DNA from: an uncultured Paracoccaceae bacterium
Lineage (GTDB): Bacteria > Pseudomonadota > Alphaproteobacteria > Rhodobacterales > Rhodobacteraceae
DNA: 47,225 nt
Assembly (NCBI GenBank): GCA_947503175.1
Contig: CANNCO010000008.1
Location: forward strand, 1-47,225
Reading direction: 5' to 3'
A program made the position numbers and the translations under genes. Below the pieces are notes generated by a model that searched no databases, was not told the origin of the DNA, and saw only the letters and a program-made list of their open reading frames with translations. Each line of letters starts with the position of its first letter. Position 1 is the stretch's first letter. Shown here piece after piece: positions 16,960-25,966 of this stretch.

Positions 16960-18920
16960 CCGACGAACTCGACCGGCTGCAGGATGTCCTGAAAGCCGAA
17001 ACACCCAAGCCCGATGCGACCCGCAAGGCCGAAAACCTGCGCCTTGCGGCGGATAATTTCGACCGTCTCCAAGGATCGACAGGTGACATGCGTCCCAATG
17101 ACAGGCCCGCCACAGTGTCGCGGCTCTGGAATGGAGTTGGACGGATGATCAACGGAGCGAAGACGAAAGGCGGACTTGCCGCAACAACAGCGCTGGCGGC
17201 GGTGGCCATGGTGTGGGTGGCGCAGGATCAGGGCATGCTGAGTCCAAAACTTCCCGGAACGGTCGTGCAGACGGATGCGACCGCACCGGCCAAGACAACG
17301 ACAGAGAGCCGGGCGGACGGGTCGCAATCGACCGATCTAGTGAGGGAGGAATCCGTGATCGTGGCCGAGCCTATGATGATGGAACCTGCGACCGAGATCG
17401 AGGAATCCTTCTCCATGGCCGATCAGGCTGTCTCGGGTCCGACCGGCGCGAACAACGCGCCGTCCATCGTTGCGCGTGATCGCGCAATGATCCTGCCTGC
17501 ACCCGAACCTCGGACTATGCCCGAAAGCGACACCGAAGCTTTCGCAAATGCGGAACAAAACCCGTTGAAGGTCACTGCCGAAGATCCCGTCGCAACCTTC
17601 TCCGCCGATGTGGATACGGCCTCTTGGTCGATCGTGCGCTCTTCCCTGATGCGTGGCACACTGCCGCCTCCCGATGCGATTCGCGTCGAAGAGATGATCA
17701 ACTACTTCCCGTATTCCTATCCGGCACCCGATGGGACGCATCCCTTCCAGCCGACGGTGACGGTGACGGGAACCCCCTGGAATGAGGGCACGAACCTTGT
17801 CCATATCGGTGTTCAGGGGGAGTTGCCCGCAGTCGCCGAACGCCCGCCCCTGAATCTCGTGTTCCTGATCGATACGTCCGGGTCCATGCAGGACCCCACG
17901 AAACTGCCGCTTCTGAAACAGTCATTTCGGCTGATGTTGTCGGAACTGCGCCCCGAAGATGCGGTGTCCATCGTCACCTATGCAGGCAGCGCCGGACAGG
18001 TGCTGGAACCAACACCCGCCAGTGAACGGGCAACGATCCTGGCCGCGCTGGACCGTCTTGAAGCGGGTGGTTCGACCGCCGGGCAGGCCGGTCTGCAACA
18101 GGCCTACGCGACCGCCGAGGCAATGACCGAAGAGGGCGAAGTCACGCGCGTGATCCTCGCCACCGACGGTGATTTCAACGTGGGTCTTTCGGACCCGGAA
18201 GCCTTGAAAGACTTCATCGCCGACAAGCGCGACAGCGGCACTTATCTCAGCGTTCTGGGGTTCGGTCGCGGCAATCTCGACGATGCCACGATGCAGGCAC
18301 TCGCACAGAACGGCAACGGCCAGGCCGCCTATATCGACACGCTGTCCGAGGCACGCAAGGTGCTGGTCGATCAGCTGACCGGTGCGCTGTTCCCCATCGC
18401 CAACGACGTGAAGCTTCAGGTCGAGTTCAACCCGGCAACCGTCGCCGAATACCGCCTGATCGGCTATGAAACCCGGGCGCTTGCCCGCGAGGACTTCAAC
18501 AACGATCGCGTGGATGCGGGCGATATCGGTGCGGGTCATACCGTCACCGCGATCTTCGAAGTGACACCCGTTGGATCGCCCGCCATCTTGAGCGACCCGC
18601 TGCGGTATCAGACGGCTCTGCAAACGACCGACTCGGATGAGCTCGGGTTCCTCAAACTGCGCTACAAGGCACCGGGGGCGAGCGAAAGCACTCTGATCGA
18701 AACGCCTATCGTACCCGCAACTGTCACGCCCGATACGGATGTGGCATTCTCCACCGCCATTGCCGGGTTCGGTCAGCTTCTGCGCGGCTCCGACTTTCTG
18801 GGCGACTGGACCTATGCCGACGCAATCGCGCTCGCCAATAGCGCACGGGGCGAGGATGCGTTCGGCTACCGCGCCGAGGCCGTCACGCTGATGCGGTTGG
18901 CCGAAACCCTGTCGCAATAG
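16956..18920 (+). CDS. Membrane-anchored VWA-domain protein (YfbK-like), possible anti-sigma factor
   Basis: A 654-residue protein. Residues 1-70 are charged and cytoplasmic, starting MTDELDRLQDVLKAETPKP as many anti-sigma factors do. A membrane segment is at about 73-88. A low-complexity linker leads to the YfbK N-terminal domain (about 205-265, with ADVDTASWSIVR and VEEMINYFPYSYP). The VWA domain begins near 300 with the MIDAS motif DTSGS (306-310), and the rest is a YfbK-type C-terminal domain. The single membrane helix would put the VWA part in the periplasm. Gene coupling to the ECF sigma factor suggests that the short cytoplasmic segment binds sigma while the VWA domain senses. That role is inferred. 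Confidence 0.8.
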   Translation: MTDELDRLQDVLKAETPKPDATRKAENLRLAADNFDRLQGSTGDMRPNDRPATVSRLWNGVGRMINGAKTKGGLAATTALAAVAMVWVAQDQGMLSPKLPGTVVQTDATAPAKTTTESRADGSQSTDLVREESVIVAEPMMMEPATEIEESFSMADQAVSGPTGANNAPSIVARDRAMILPAPEPRTMPESDTEAFANAEQNPLKVTAEDPVATFSADVDTASWSIVRSSLMRGTLPPPDAIRVEEMINYFPYSYPAPDGTHPFQPTVTVTGTPWNEGTNLVHIGVQGELPAVAERPPLNLVFLIDTSGSMQDPTKLPLLKQSFRLMLSELRPEDAVSIVTYAGSAGQVLEPTPASERATILAALDRLEAGGSTAGQAGLQQAYATAEAMTEEGEVTRVILATDGDFNVGLSDPEALKDFIADKRDSGTYLSVLGFGRGNLDDATMQALAQNGNGQAAYIDTLSEARKVLVDQLTGALFPIANDVKLQVEFNPATVAEYRLIGYETRALAREDFNNDRVDAGDIGAGHTVTAIFEVTPVGSPAILSDPLRYQTALQTTDSDELGFLKLRYKAPGASESTLIETPIVPATVTPDTDVAFSTAIAGFGQLLRGSDFLGDWTYADAIALANSARGEDAFGYRAEAVTLMRLAETLSQ

Positions 18921-18937
18921 GTTCCCAGCAAAACAGA

Positions 18938-18961
18938 CGCGCCCGGAGTGATCCGGGCGCG
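18938..18961. terminator. Hairpin between convergent VWA and hsp20 genes
   Basis: The arms cgcgcccgga (18938-18947) and tccgggcgcg (18952-18961) are exact reverse complements with a gtga loop. Only short T stretches follow on either strand. The position between two converging genes fits a bidirectional terminator. Confidence 0.7.
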
Positions 18962-18985
18962 CATTTGATCACGAGGGGGACGTGA

Positions 18986-19450
18986 TCAGACGTCGACAGT
19001 CTCGACGGCCTTCGCCTCAACTGTGTCGCCATTGGCAATCTCGATCCGGCGAGGCTTCAGTGCTTCGGGCACCTCCCGCACCAGATCGATGTTCAGCATC
19101 CCGTTCACATGGCTCGCACCCGTGACGCGGACATGGTCGGCAAGGTGGAACCGGCGTTCGAACGCGCGGTTGGCGATACCACGGTGCAGGAAGACGCGGT
19201 CACTATCTTCCTTCGACTTCCGGGCAGACACGAAAAGCGCACCCTCACGCACCTCGACCGTCAGATCCTCGTCCGAGAACCCGGCGACGGCAATGGTGAT
19301 GCGATAGGCATCGTCAGCGGTCTTTTCGATGTTGTAAGGGGGGTAGGACGCGGCGGTGTTCGTGTCGGTCAACACCCGGTCCATCAGGTCGGCAAGCTGA
19401 TCAAAGCCGACGGTTGCACGGTAAAGCGGTGCAAGATCAAAGTTTCGCAT
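18986..19450 (-). CDS. Hsp20 family small heat-shock protein
   Basis: A 154-residue small heat-shock chaperone that holds unfolding proteins in an ATP-independent way. The alpha-crystallin domain runs from YNIEKTADDAYRITIAVAGF (about residue 38) to the conserved GMLNIDLVREVP. The beta-5/6 loop RVFLHRGIANRAFERRF is typical of bacterial class A (IbpA-like) Hsp20, as is the N-terminus MRNFDLAPLYRATVGFD. The C-terminal IxI/V motif is represented by RRIEIAN. A ribosome binding site (GGAGG) precedes the ATG, and a sigma-32-like promoter lies about 100 bases upstream at 19551-19579. Confidence 0.93.
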   Translation of the reverse strand: MRNFDLAPLYRATVGFDQLADLMDRVLTDTNTAASYPPYNIEKTADDAYRITIAVAGFSDEDLTVEVREGALFVSARKSKEDSDRVFLHRGIANRAFERRFHLADHVRVTGASHVNGMLNIDLVREVPEALKPRRIEIANGDTVEAKAVETVDV

Positions 19451-19550
19451 GGGTCATCCTCCATTGAGCGATAACGGTACAGCGCCTTCCTCTTTCGGAC
19501 AGACGCGTTTGAAGTCTTGCCGGGTCCCAAACAGGCCCCCGACGCTTCTC

Positions 19551-19579
19551 AGATAGGAAAGGCGCTTTCGCGCTTCAAG
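19551..19579 (-). promoter_or_regulatory. Predicted sigma-32 (RpoH) promoter of hsp20
   Basis: The minus strand reads CTTGAA (19579-19574), a 16-base spacer, then CCTATCT (19557-19551). This is close to the alphaproteobacterial RpoH pattern (CTTG... then CyTATnT). It lies directly after the stop of the upstream protease gene and upstream of hsp20 on the same strand, which would give hsp20 its own heat-inducible transcript. Confidence 0.7.
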
Positions 19580-19588
19580 GCCTTTGGT

Positions 19589-20269
19589 TTATAGCTGAAA
19601 CAGCGCCTTGATCTGCGAAAGCTGCCGCATTGCCTGAACCACAAGGGCGAGGGGCTGACGCCCGAGATCGCCGGTTGCAACGACAACGCCCGCAAGAGTC
19701 GGGCCATCCTCGGTCAGCCGGACAACCGCCCCGCCTGATTCACCGGGAGTGACGCTGCACCCCAGCGTTACAAGCCGCTGTTCAATACTGACGGGCGCGC
19801 ACATGCGTTCTCGCGCACGCCCACCCTGGCCACCCGGCCAGGTCGCCACCAGAAGCCGTTCATTCATAGCGATCGGTTCCGCGATCGGGATCGGTCGCGC
19901 CACTTCGTCCGGCACCGGCGCATCCAGTCGCAGGATGGCGATATCGGCGCCAAGCTGCGCGCGGTCCCGCGAGATCCGATAAAGCGGGTGGATCATGATC
20001 TCGACAGCATTCCGCGCCAGCGACCTGTGACCGGGATAGGCGCCGGTGTGAAACCTGATCTCGCTGTCGCCGCCTTCCGATGCCAGGACCTTCCCCGCCA
20101 CACAATGAGCCGCTGTTGCAATCAGGTCTTCCGCTATCAACACCGCACTGCAGTCGCGTATCTCATCCCGCTCCAGAACCCCCGCAGCCGCCATTGGCGG
20201 CGGACCATCGGCATGGGCCGGCATATGAGCCAGTGACAGCAGGGCAGAAAGGAGCAACACGCGGATCAT
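19589..20269 (-). CDS. Secreted trypsin-like serine protease (A)
   Basis: A 226-residue exported protein with a signal peptide ending at AHADG and a chymotrypsin-fold domain. Catalytic His is in ATAAHCV, Asp in GADIAILRL and Ser in PGESGGAVV. A cysteine pair around CSAVLIAEDLIATAAHC fits the usual disulfide. It is third in a same-strand row of proteases and is 39 bases downstream of protease B. It is more divergent from B and C than these are from each other, and lacks their C-terminal FLRP tail. Target unknown. Confidence 0.85.
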   Translation of the reverse strand: MIRVLLLSALLSLAHMPAHADGPPPMAAAGVLERDEIRDCSAVLIAEDLIATAAHCVAGKVLASEGGDSEIRFHTGAYPGHRSLARNAVEIMIHPLYRISRDRAQLGADIAILRLDAPVPDEVARPIPIAEPIAMNERLLVATWPGGQGGRARERMCAPVSIEQRLVTLGCSVTPGESGGAVVRLTEDGPTLAGVVVATGDLGRQPLALVVQAMRQLSQIKALFQL

Positions 20270-20308
20270 GAGGTGATGAGACAGTCGACGTCGACGGCGG
20301 TCAAGCGG

Positions 20309-21133
20309 TCAGGGGCGCAGGAAACGAGCCGTTCCCGCGCGCTTCGTCGAGCCCCTTCGCACATGTCGCGCGTCAGGCAGCACTTCCGGCCAGACGCCGA
20401 CGCCGGTTTGAAACGCACGTTCAAGATCCGTAACCATGTCCGGCAGTGACATCCCCAGAACGGCCGGTTGGCCCTTGTATGTCGTGCCCGACGAAATGAT
20501 CGAAACGATCTTGGGATGGTTTCCCGACGTATCAAAAACCGGCGCGCCCGACGATCCCGGATCACCCTGGCAACCGAACGCGATCAGGCCCTCCGCCTGA
20601 GCCAGCAACTCGCATCCCGACTGCCGCGAGGCCGCATTGGCGCGTCCCTTGCCATAGGACACAACAGTCACCGGATGCCCCGAAACCGGAGGGCTCGAAA
20701 CACGGTAGGGGCTGGCCGTCGCTGCTGGAATCGGATTGACCAGACGCAGCAGCGCAACGTCATGCCGAATGCTGTCGCCATCGTTCTCAGCCAAAGGATC
20801 GAACCGAGGATGCGCCACAGCAAGGCTCACATCGCTGCGCGCAATCACCTCGCCATCGCGAAAGCCCGCACGGAACTCCAGGGTCGAGACATCCACCCGC
20901 TCGCCCGTTTCGGTATCGAGGACGCAGTGTGCCGCCGTAAGCACCGTATCGGGGGCCAGAAGCACACCAGTGCAATACCCGCCATCGCCGATTTCGACGC
21001 GACCCACGGCCTCCCATCCCAACAGATCGGAACGGTCGGTCAGCGGCTTGAGCTCTGTATCCATGGCCAAAGCCGCGCCAGGAAACGCGCCAACGGCGGC
21101 CGCAAGGAGCGTTCTGGACAATATGCCGCGCAT
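20309..21133 (-). CDS. Secreted trypsin-like serine protease (B)
   Basis: A 274-residue exported protein with a signal peptide (LLAAAVGAFPGAALA). The catalytic His is in LTAAHCV, Asp in RHDVALLRL and Ser in GDPGSSGAPVF, where the usual GDSGGP reads GSSGAP. After the protease domain comes a basic tail ending in RAGTARFLRP, nearly repeated in protease C (KAGAKFLRP). The stop of C and the start of B overlap (TGATG when the ATG at 21133 is used; a GTG lies one codon earlier). B and C share the post-signal block GWEAVGR.IG..G.CTG..LAPD.VLTAAHC, so they are tandem duplicates. Confidence 0.87.
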   Translation of the reverse strand: MRGILSRTLLAAAVGAFPGAALAMDTELKPLTDRSDLLGWEAVGRVEIGDGGYCTGVLLAPDTVLTAAHCVLDTETGERVDVSTLEFRAGFRDGEVIARSDVSLAVAHPRFDPLAENDGDSIRHDVALLRLVNPIPAATASPYRVSSPPVSGHPVTVVSYGKGRANAASRQSGCELLAQAEGLIAFGCQGDPGSSGAPVFDTSGNHPKIVSIISSGTTYKGQPAVLGMSLPDMVTDLERAFQTGVGVWPEVLPDARHVRRGSTKRAGTARFLRP

Positions 21134-21942
21134 CACGGCCTCAGGAACTTGGCGCCTGCCTTTGAGGCAGAGCCGGCACGCCGTACCTGTGGGAGTGCTT
21201 TGACTGTCGTTGCGGGCGAATCGTTCTCCAGAAGTACGCGAAGCTCCAGCAGGCTCTCGCCCAACCCCGTTCCAAGCGAAACACTCCGCCCGCCAATCTG
21301 CGCCTTGGCCGAAATGACGGATACGATTCGCGGCTCGTCTCCATCCATCACGAAGACGGGAGCGCCCGACGACCCGAAATCCACGTCGCAGGACATGACA
21401 AGCGTTCCGGATGGGCGGCCCAATACATGACAGACTTCCTGCAAGGAGGGACGGGACGCCCGATCACGCGCATAGGAAACGACACCAACCTCATCGCCCT
21501 TTCGCGGACGCGAGTGGGTGCGGAAAGGAGTGACCGAAGAATTGCGAATGGGCCGGCTCAGCGACAAAAGGGCAATGTCTTCGGCGACATGATCCCCACT
21601 CTGTGCGCCAAGATAGACAAAGTCGGGATGCACCACGGACCGGCGCACATCGCGATAGGCCGTGGCACGCCCATTCCGCCATCCCGCAAGAAACTCGATC
21701 TTGCCATCGGGCACACGTTCCATCGTGTCGGGATCGAACAGGCAATGGGCAGCCGTAAGGACCAGATCCGGCGCGATCAGGGCACCGGTGCAAAAGCCAG
21801 TGCGCCCGATATCAAGCCGGCCCACGGCTTCCCAACCCTTGCTGTCATTCGCCGTTACAAGCGACTTGAGGCCGGTCTCGTTGGCCAGTCCCTGACTGAT
21901 TCCAGCAACGCACAGGGCCACTGCTGCTAAGAATACCCGCAT
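21133..21942 (-). CDS. Secreted trypsin-like serine protease (C)
   Basis: A 269-residue exported protein with a signal peptide ending near QGLAN. Catalytic His is in LTAAHCL, Asp in AEDIALLSL and Ser in VDFGSSGAPVF. As in protease B, the second glycine after the active serine is replaced by alanine, and a basic C-terminal tail ends in KAGAKFLRP. It is the first of three same-strand protease genes (C, B, A). The V8/glutamyl-endopeptidase-like GxSGxPVF form recalls the S1B family. Substrates are unknown. Confidence 0.87.
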   Translation of the reverse strand: MRVFLAAVALCVAGISQGLANETGLKSLVTANDSKGWEAVGRLDIGRTGFCTGALIAPDLVLTAAHCLFDPDTMERVPDGKIEFLAGWRNGRATAYRDVRRSVVHPDFVYLGAQSGDHVAEDIALLSLSRPIRNSSVTPFRTHSRPRKGDEVGVVSYARDRASRPSLQEVCHVLGRPSGTLVMSCDVDFGSSGAPVFVMDGDEPRIVSVISAKAQIGGRSVSLGTGLGESLLELRVLLENDSPATTVKALPQVRRAGSASKAGAKFLRP

Positions 21943-21999
21943 CTCACCGTCCCTGCCCCCACCCTGTTCTAGCGGGTGGTTTTGGCAGGATTATGGCCG

Positions 22000-23316
22000 C
22001 TATCGAAGGATCGGAACAGAGCTTTCTGTCTGACCGCCCATCGCCGGTGGCTTCGGTCCACCGGTGGCCCAGTCCAGAAGCTCTACCGTATGGACAACCG
22101 GAACACCGGTTCCCGACCCGATCTGCATCATGCAACCGATATTCCCGGCCGAGATCACATCGGGCTTCCGTTCTTCCAGCGTCTCCACCTTCCGCGCCTT
22201 CAACTCCTTCGAAATCTCGGGCTGCATCAGGTTGTACGTTCCTGCCGAGCCACAGCACAGATGCGCATCACGCGGCTCGACAACCGCGTATCCCGCTTTT
22301 TTTAACAGGTCCTTCGGATAAGTCTTGATCTGCTGACCGTGCTGCAGCGAGCAGGCCGCGTGATAGGCCACTGTAAGGCCCTTGGCGTCACCCTCCGGCA
22401 GGTCCAGCTTCATCAGAACCTCGGATACATCCATGGCCAGTTCCGAAACGCGCGCCGCATCATTGGCCAGTGGCTCATTGCGGAACATATGTCCGTAATC
22501 CTTCACTGTCGTGCCGCAGCCCGACGTGTTGATCACGATCGCATCCAGACCCTTGCCCCGATCCTCGGCCATCCACGCACGAATGTTCTTGGCCGCTGTC
22601 GCATGGCTCTCTTCCTCCTTGCCCATGTGATGCACCAAAGCCCCGCAACAGCCCATGCCTTCGGCAATCACTACCTCGCAGCCAAGCCGCGTCAGGAGCC
22701 GGATCGTCGCGTCATTGATGTTCGTATTCAGCGCCTTCTGCGCACAGCCCGTCATCAAAGCAACGCGCATCTTGCGAGTGGTCTTGGGTTCAAACGTCTG
22801 CGGGTCATCGTTGCGGCTGACCGGCGGGATTACCTTGGGTGCCATCTCAAGCATCGCGCGCAAGCGTGCATCTGGCATCAGCGATGCAAACGGCCGCCCG
22901 ATCTTCGCAAAAAGCAACGCCACCCGGAACCGCATCGGATAGGGCAGGATGCGGGCCAGCGTCCATCGCAGAACCCGCTCGAACAAGGGCCTTTTGTAGG
23001 TATTTTCAATCCATGCCCGCGCATGATCCACAAGATGCATGTAATGCACACCTGACGGGCAGGTCGTCATACATGCAAGGCAGGACAGGCACCGGTCGAT
23101 GTGCTTTACCGTCTTGGCATCCGCCGGGCGGTTGTTCTCGAGCATGTCCTTGATCAGATAGATTCGCCCCCGCGGGCTATCCAACTCATCACCCAGTACT
23201 TGATAAGTAGGACAGGTTGCCGTGCAGAAGCCGCAGTGCACACAAGTCCGCAGTACCTCGTTCGATCGCGCGATGGCTGGGTCTTTCAGCTGTTCAGGTG
23301 AAAAAGTGGTTTGCAT
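22000..23316 (-). CDS. glcF: Glycolate oxidase iron-sulfur subunit
   Basis: A 438-residue subunit of membrane-associated glycolate dehydrogenase. Two [4Fe-4S] ferredoxin motifs are in the first 80 residues (CVHCGFCTATCP and CLSCLACMTTCP). Two CCG-type cysteine-rich domains follow (GCAQKA...GMGCCGALVHH and AACSLQHGQ...HLCCGSAGTY). It passes electrons from the FAD subunits to the quinone pool. It is the third gene of glcDEF, four bases after glcE, and its length is normal. Confidence 0.94.
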   Translation of the reverse strand: MQTTFSPEQLKDPAIARSNEVLRTCVHCGFCTATCPTYQVLGDELDSPRGRIYLIKDMLENNRPADAKTVKHIDRCLSCLACMTTCPSGVHYMHLVDHARAWIENTYKRPLFERVLRWTLARILPYPMRFRVALLFAKIGRPFASLMPDARLRAMLEMAPKVIPPVSRNDDPQTFEPKTTRKMRVALMTGCAQKALNTNINDATIRLLTRLGCEVVIAEGMGCCGALVHHMGKEEESHATAAKNIRAWMAEDRGKGLDAIVINTSGCGTTVKDYGHMFRNEPLANDAARVSELAMDVSEVLMKLDLPEGDAKGLTVAYHAACSLQHGQQIKTYPKDLLKKAGYAVVEPRDAHLCCGSAGTYNLMQPEISKELKARKVETLEERKPDVISAGNIGCMMQIGSGTGVPVVHTVELLDWATGGPKPPAMGGQTESSVPILR

Positions 23317-23319
23317 GAT

Positions 23320-24459
23320 CTATCCCATCAGCCCGGGGTTCAGGATGCCACGCGGGTCGAATTTTTTGCGTAATCCATGGGTCATCCTGGCCAGAGGCGC
23401 TGGCTCGGGGTGGAAAGGCGCAATGGCCGTCCGGGTCTCGTCCGAAGCCCGCACAAGGGTCGCGTGCCCGGCAACTTCGGCAAGCATGGGCCGGATATCG
23501 GTCCCCGCCGCGACCTCCGCCCAGATCAGGCCGCCGCCCCAATCGAATAGCAGATCCGCGCCGGACAACGCCGAAGCAACCGCCGCCCCGTCGCTCGGCT
23601 TTACTGAAATCCGCCAGATGTCACCATCGGTTCCGGCAAATTTGGCAGCATCCCGAACCCATGCCCAGCCGTTGCGAGTCCGGTCAGGATCGGTTTCCAC
23701 ATCACTGTCTCCGAACTCCGCCAGAAGCGTTTGCAGCTTTGCGGCGCGATAGGTTGTGGATTCCTCAAACCCTTCGATCCGGATCATCGTAACGGGATGA
23801 CCCTCCACGCCCGACACCGCATGAGCCACGCCGGTTACCTCGTAAGGCGAGCACAAAGCGCGCGACATGGCAGCAATGGCCTGTTCAACATCCAAGCCGT
23901 TAATCAATACAACGGCAGTGGTCGCTGTCGCCGGCAGCACCTTGAAGCTCACTTCGCTCAGCACACCCAACGTGCCAAAGCTGCCGGCCATCAACTTCAC
24001 AAGGTCATAACCGGTAACATTCTTCATCACCCGGCCGCCATTCTTGATCACGGTGCCATGCCCGTCCACGAACCGCACACCGATCAGGCTGTCCCGGCAC
24101 GCCCCGGCCTGGATTCGGCGTGGACCAGATACATTGCCCGCTACCACACCACCGATTGTGGGCTCACCCGACGTTCCGAGTAGCTTGCGATGATCCATAG
24201 GTTCAAACGGCAGGCGCTGGTTTTCCGCAGCCAGAGCCGCCTCGATTTCAGCCAGAGGTGTTCCGGCCTTTGCCACGATGGTCAAAGCCCCGGGCTCATA
24301 CAGCTCAATCCCCGAAATCGCCGTGACGGATAGAGGATCGCCCGAAACCGGTGCCCCGATGGGCCGCGTCCCACCGCCCTGGACCCTCAGGGGCGATTTC
24401 GCGCCGGCAACAGCCGCGGCAAGTTCGTTTTCATCTCTGGGTTTCAGCACGAAGCCCAT
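23320..24459 (-). CDS. glcE: Glycolate oxidase FAD-binding subunit GlcE
   Basis: A 379-residue FAD_binding_4 protein, shorter than GlcD and with a reduced FAD domain, as is usual for GlcE. FAD contacts are seen in VQGGGTRPIG and GTSGEPTIGGVVAGNVSGPRR, with NGGRVMKNVTGYDLVKLMAG in the central domain. It lies between glcD (45-base gap) and glcF (3-base gap). GlcE is required for activity of the complex although its own flavin role is not settled. Confidence 0.92.
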   Translation of the reverse strand: MGFVLKPRDENELAAAVAGAKSPLRVQGGGTRPIGAPVSGDPLSVTAISGIELYEPGALTIVAKAGTPLAEIEAALAAENQRLPFEPMDHRKLLGTSGEPTIGGVVAGNVSGPRRIQAGACRDSLIGVRFVDGHGTVIKNGGRVMKNVTGYDLVKLMAGSFGTLGVLSEVSFKVLPATATTAVVLINGLDVEQAIAAMSRALCSPYEVTGVAHAVSGVEGHPVTMIRIEGFEESTTYRAAKLQTLLAEFGDSDVETDPDRTRNGWAWVRDAAKFAGTDGDIWRISVKPSDGAAVASALSGADLLFDWGGGLIWAEVAAGTDIRPMLAEVAGHATLVRASDETRTAIAPFHPEPAPLARMTHGLRKKFDPRGILNPGLMG

Positions 24460-24504
24460 CCTTCTTCTTTGACGATTGTCCCTGGGAGTGCGGAGGCGCA
24501 GGCC

Positions 24505-25953
24505 CTATGCCGCACGCGGTGGTTCACTGCGGCGAGTGGCGCTTACATCCAGTGGAAACACCTTTGCCGGGTTCAACAGCCATGCGGGATCGAACACATC
24601 CTTCACCCGCATCTGCGCCTCCATATCCTCGGGTGCGAACTGCTCGCCCATCAGGTCGCGCTTCTCGATCCCCACACCATGTTCGCCGGTCAGGCAACCG
24701 CCCACTTCGACGCATAGCTTCAAGATCTCGGCCCCGAACGCCTCGCACAGTTCCAGATCACCGGGCTTGTTCGCATCGAACAGGATCAGCGGGTGCATGT
24801 TCCCATCGCCCGCATGGAACACGTTGCCGACCTGCAGCCCGTATTCCTTCGACATCTCACCGATCCGCTTCAGCACGTAAGGAAGTGATGACACCGGAAT
24901 CGTTCCATCGAGGCACATGTAATCGTTTATCTGCCCGATCGCGCCAAAGGCCGACTTCCGCCCCAGCCAGATCTTGGCGCTTTCCTCGGGGCTCGTCGAC
25001 TGCCGCAACTCGACCGGATCGTGCTTGCGCGCGATCTGCATGATCACACCCAGTTGTTCATCGATCTCGGCTTCGGACCCTTCGACCTCGACGATCAGCA
25101 ACGCCTCGCAATCAGGGTATCCGGCCTTGGCGAATTTGTCGGTCGTCTCGATGCACAACCGGTCCATGTATTCGATCGCCACCGGCAGAACGCCGGCCTT
25201 GATGATGTCCGCGACACAGGCGCCCGCAACTTCGCTGTCGTTAAATCCCATCAGCACGGGCCGCGCGCCCTCGGGCTTGCGCAGAATGCGAAGGGTCGCT
25301 TCGGTCACCACACCCAACTGGCCTTCTGATCCGCAGATCACACCCAGAAGGTCCAGCCCAGGTGCATCAAGATGCGCCCCGCCGACTTCGATCACGGTAC
25401 CGTCCATCAGAACCATCGTGACGCCCAGGAGGTTATTCGTCGTCACTCCGTATTTCAGGCAATGCGCCCCGCCCGAGTTCATCGCGATATTCCCCGCAAT
25501 GGCACAGGCAAGCTGCGAGGACGGATCGGGGGCATAGAAGAAGTCTTCATGCTCGACGGCCCCGGTCACCGACAGGTTGGTCCGCCCTGTCTGCACGCGG
25601 ATCACCCTGTTATCGTAATCGGCTTCCAGCACATCATTCAGCCGCGCCACACCAAGGATTACGCAATCCGCCGTTGGCAGCGCGCCCCCTGCAAGCGAGG
25701 TTCCCGACCCACGTGGCACAACCGGCACACCCTCTTCATGACAGACCTTCAGAACCGCCGAAACTTCCTCCGTGTTCGCCGGAAGCACCGCACAAAGCGG
25801 CGGACACTTATAGGCGGTCAGCGCATCGCACTCATAAGCCCGGGTTTCGGTCTCTTCGTGAATCACCGCGTCGGCAGGCAAAACGGATTGAAGCCGTTGA
25901 ACGATCCGGTCCTTTTTTGCGAGGATCCCGGGGTCTGGGGTCGGCATTTCCAT
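24505..25953 (-). CDS. glcD: Glycolate oxidase catalytic subunit GlcD
   Basis: A 482-residue FAD-dependent 2-hydroxyacid dehydrogenase. The FAD_binding_4 motif PRGSGTSLAGGALP (about residue 85) and CAIAGNIAMNSGGAHCLKYGVT are typical, as are the C-terminal FAD-linked oxidase motifs NVFHAGDGNMHP and GCLTGEHGVGIEK. It oxidises glycolate (and D-lactate in some homologs) to glyoxylate. The ATG at 25953 has a ribosome binding site (GGAG). The gene heads glcDEF and lies below a perfect inverted repeat at 25967-25991. Glycolate is a major algal exudate, consistent with a marine lifestyle. Confidence 0.95.
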   Translation of the reverse strand: MEMPTPDPGILAKKDRIVQRLQSVLPADAVIHEETETRAYECDALTAYKCPPLCAVLPANTEEVSAVLKVCHEEGVPVVPRGSGTSLAGGALPTADCVILGVARLNDVLEADYDNRVIRVQTGRTNLSVTGAVEHEDFFYAPDPSSQLACAIAGNIAMNSGGAHCLKYGVTTNNLLGVTMVLMDGTVIEVGGAHLDAPGLDLLGVICGSEGQLGVVTEATLRILRKPEGARPVLMGFNDSEVAGACVADIIKAGVLPVAIEYMDRLCIETTDKFAKAGYPDCEALLIVEVEGSEAEIDEQLGVIMQIARKHDPVELRQSTSPEESAKIWLGRKSAFGAIGQINDYMCLDGTIPVSSLPYVLKRIGEMSKEYGLQVGNVFHAGDGNMHPLILFDANKPGDLELCEAFGAEILKLCVEVGGCLTGEHGVGIEKRDLMGEQFAPEDMEAQMRVKDVFDPAWLLNPAKVFPLDVSATRRSEPPRAA

Positions 25954-25966
25954 GACAGTCTCCTAG

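Noticed and set aside
17922-18917. Minus-strand 331-aa frame opposite the VWA gene
   Set aside because: Antisense shadow without recognisable domain.
21962-21990. Hairpin ccaccc...gggtgg after the protease row
   Set aside because: The T run is on the plus strand where no gene ends; it may be chance in GC-rich sequence.
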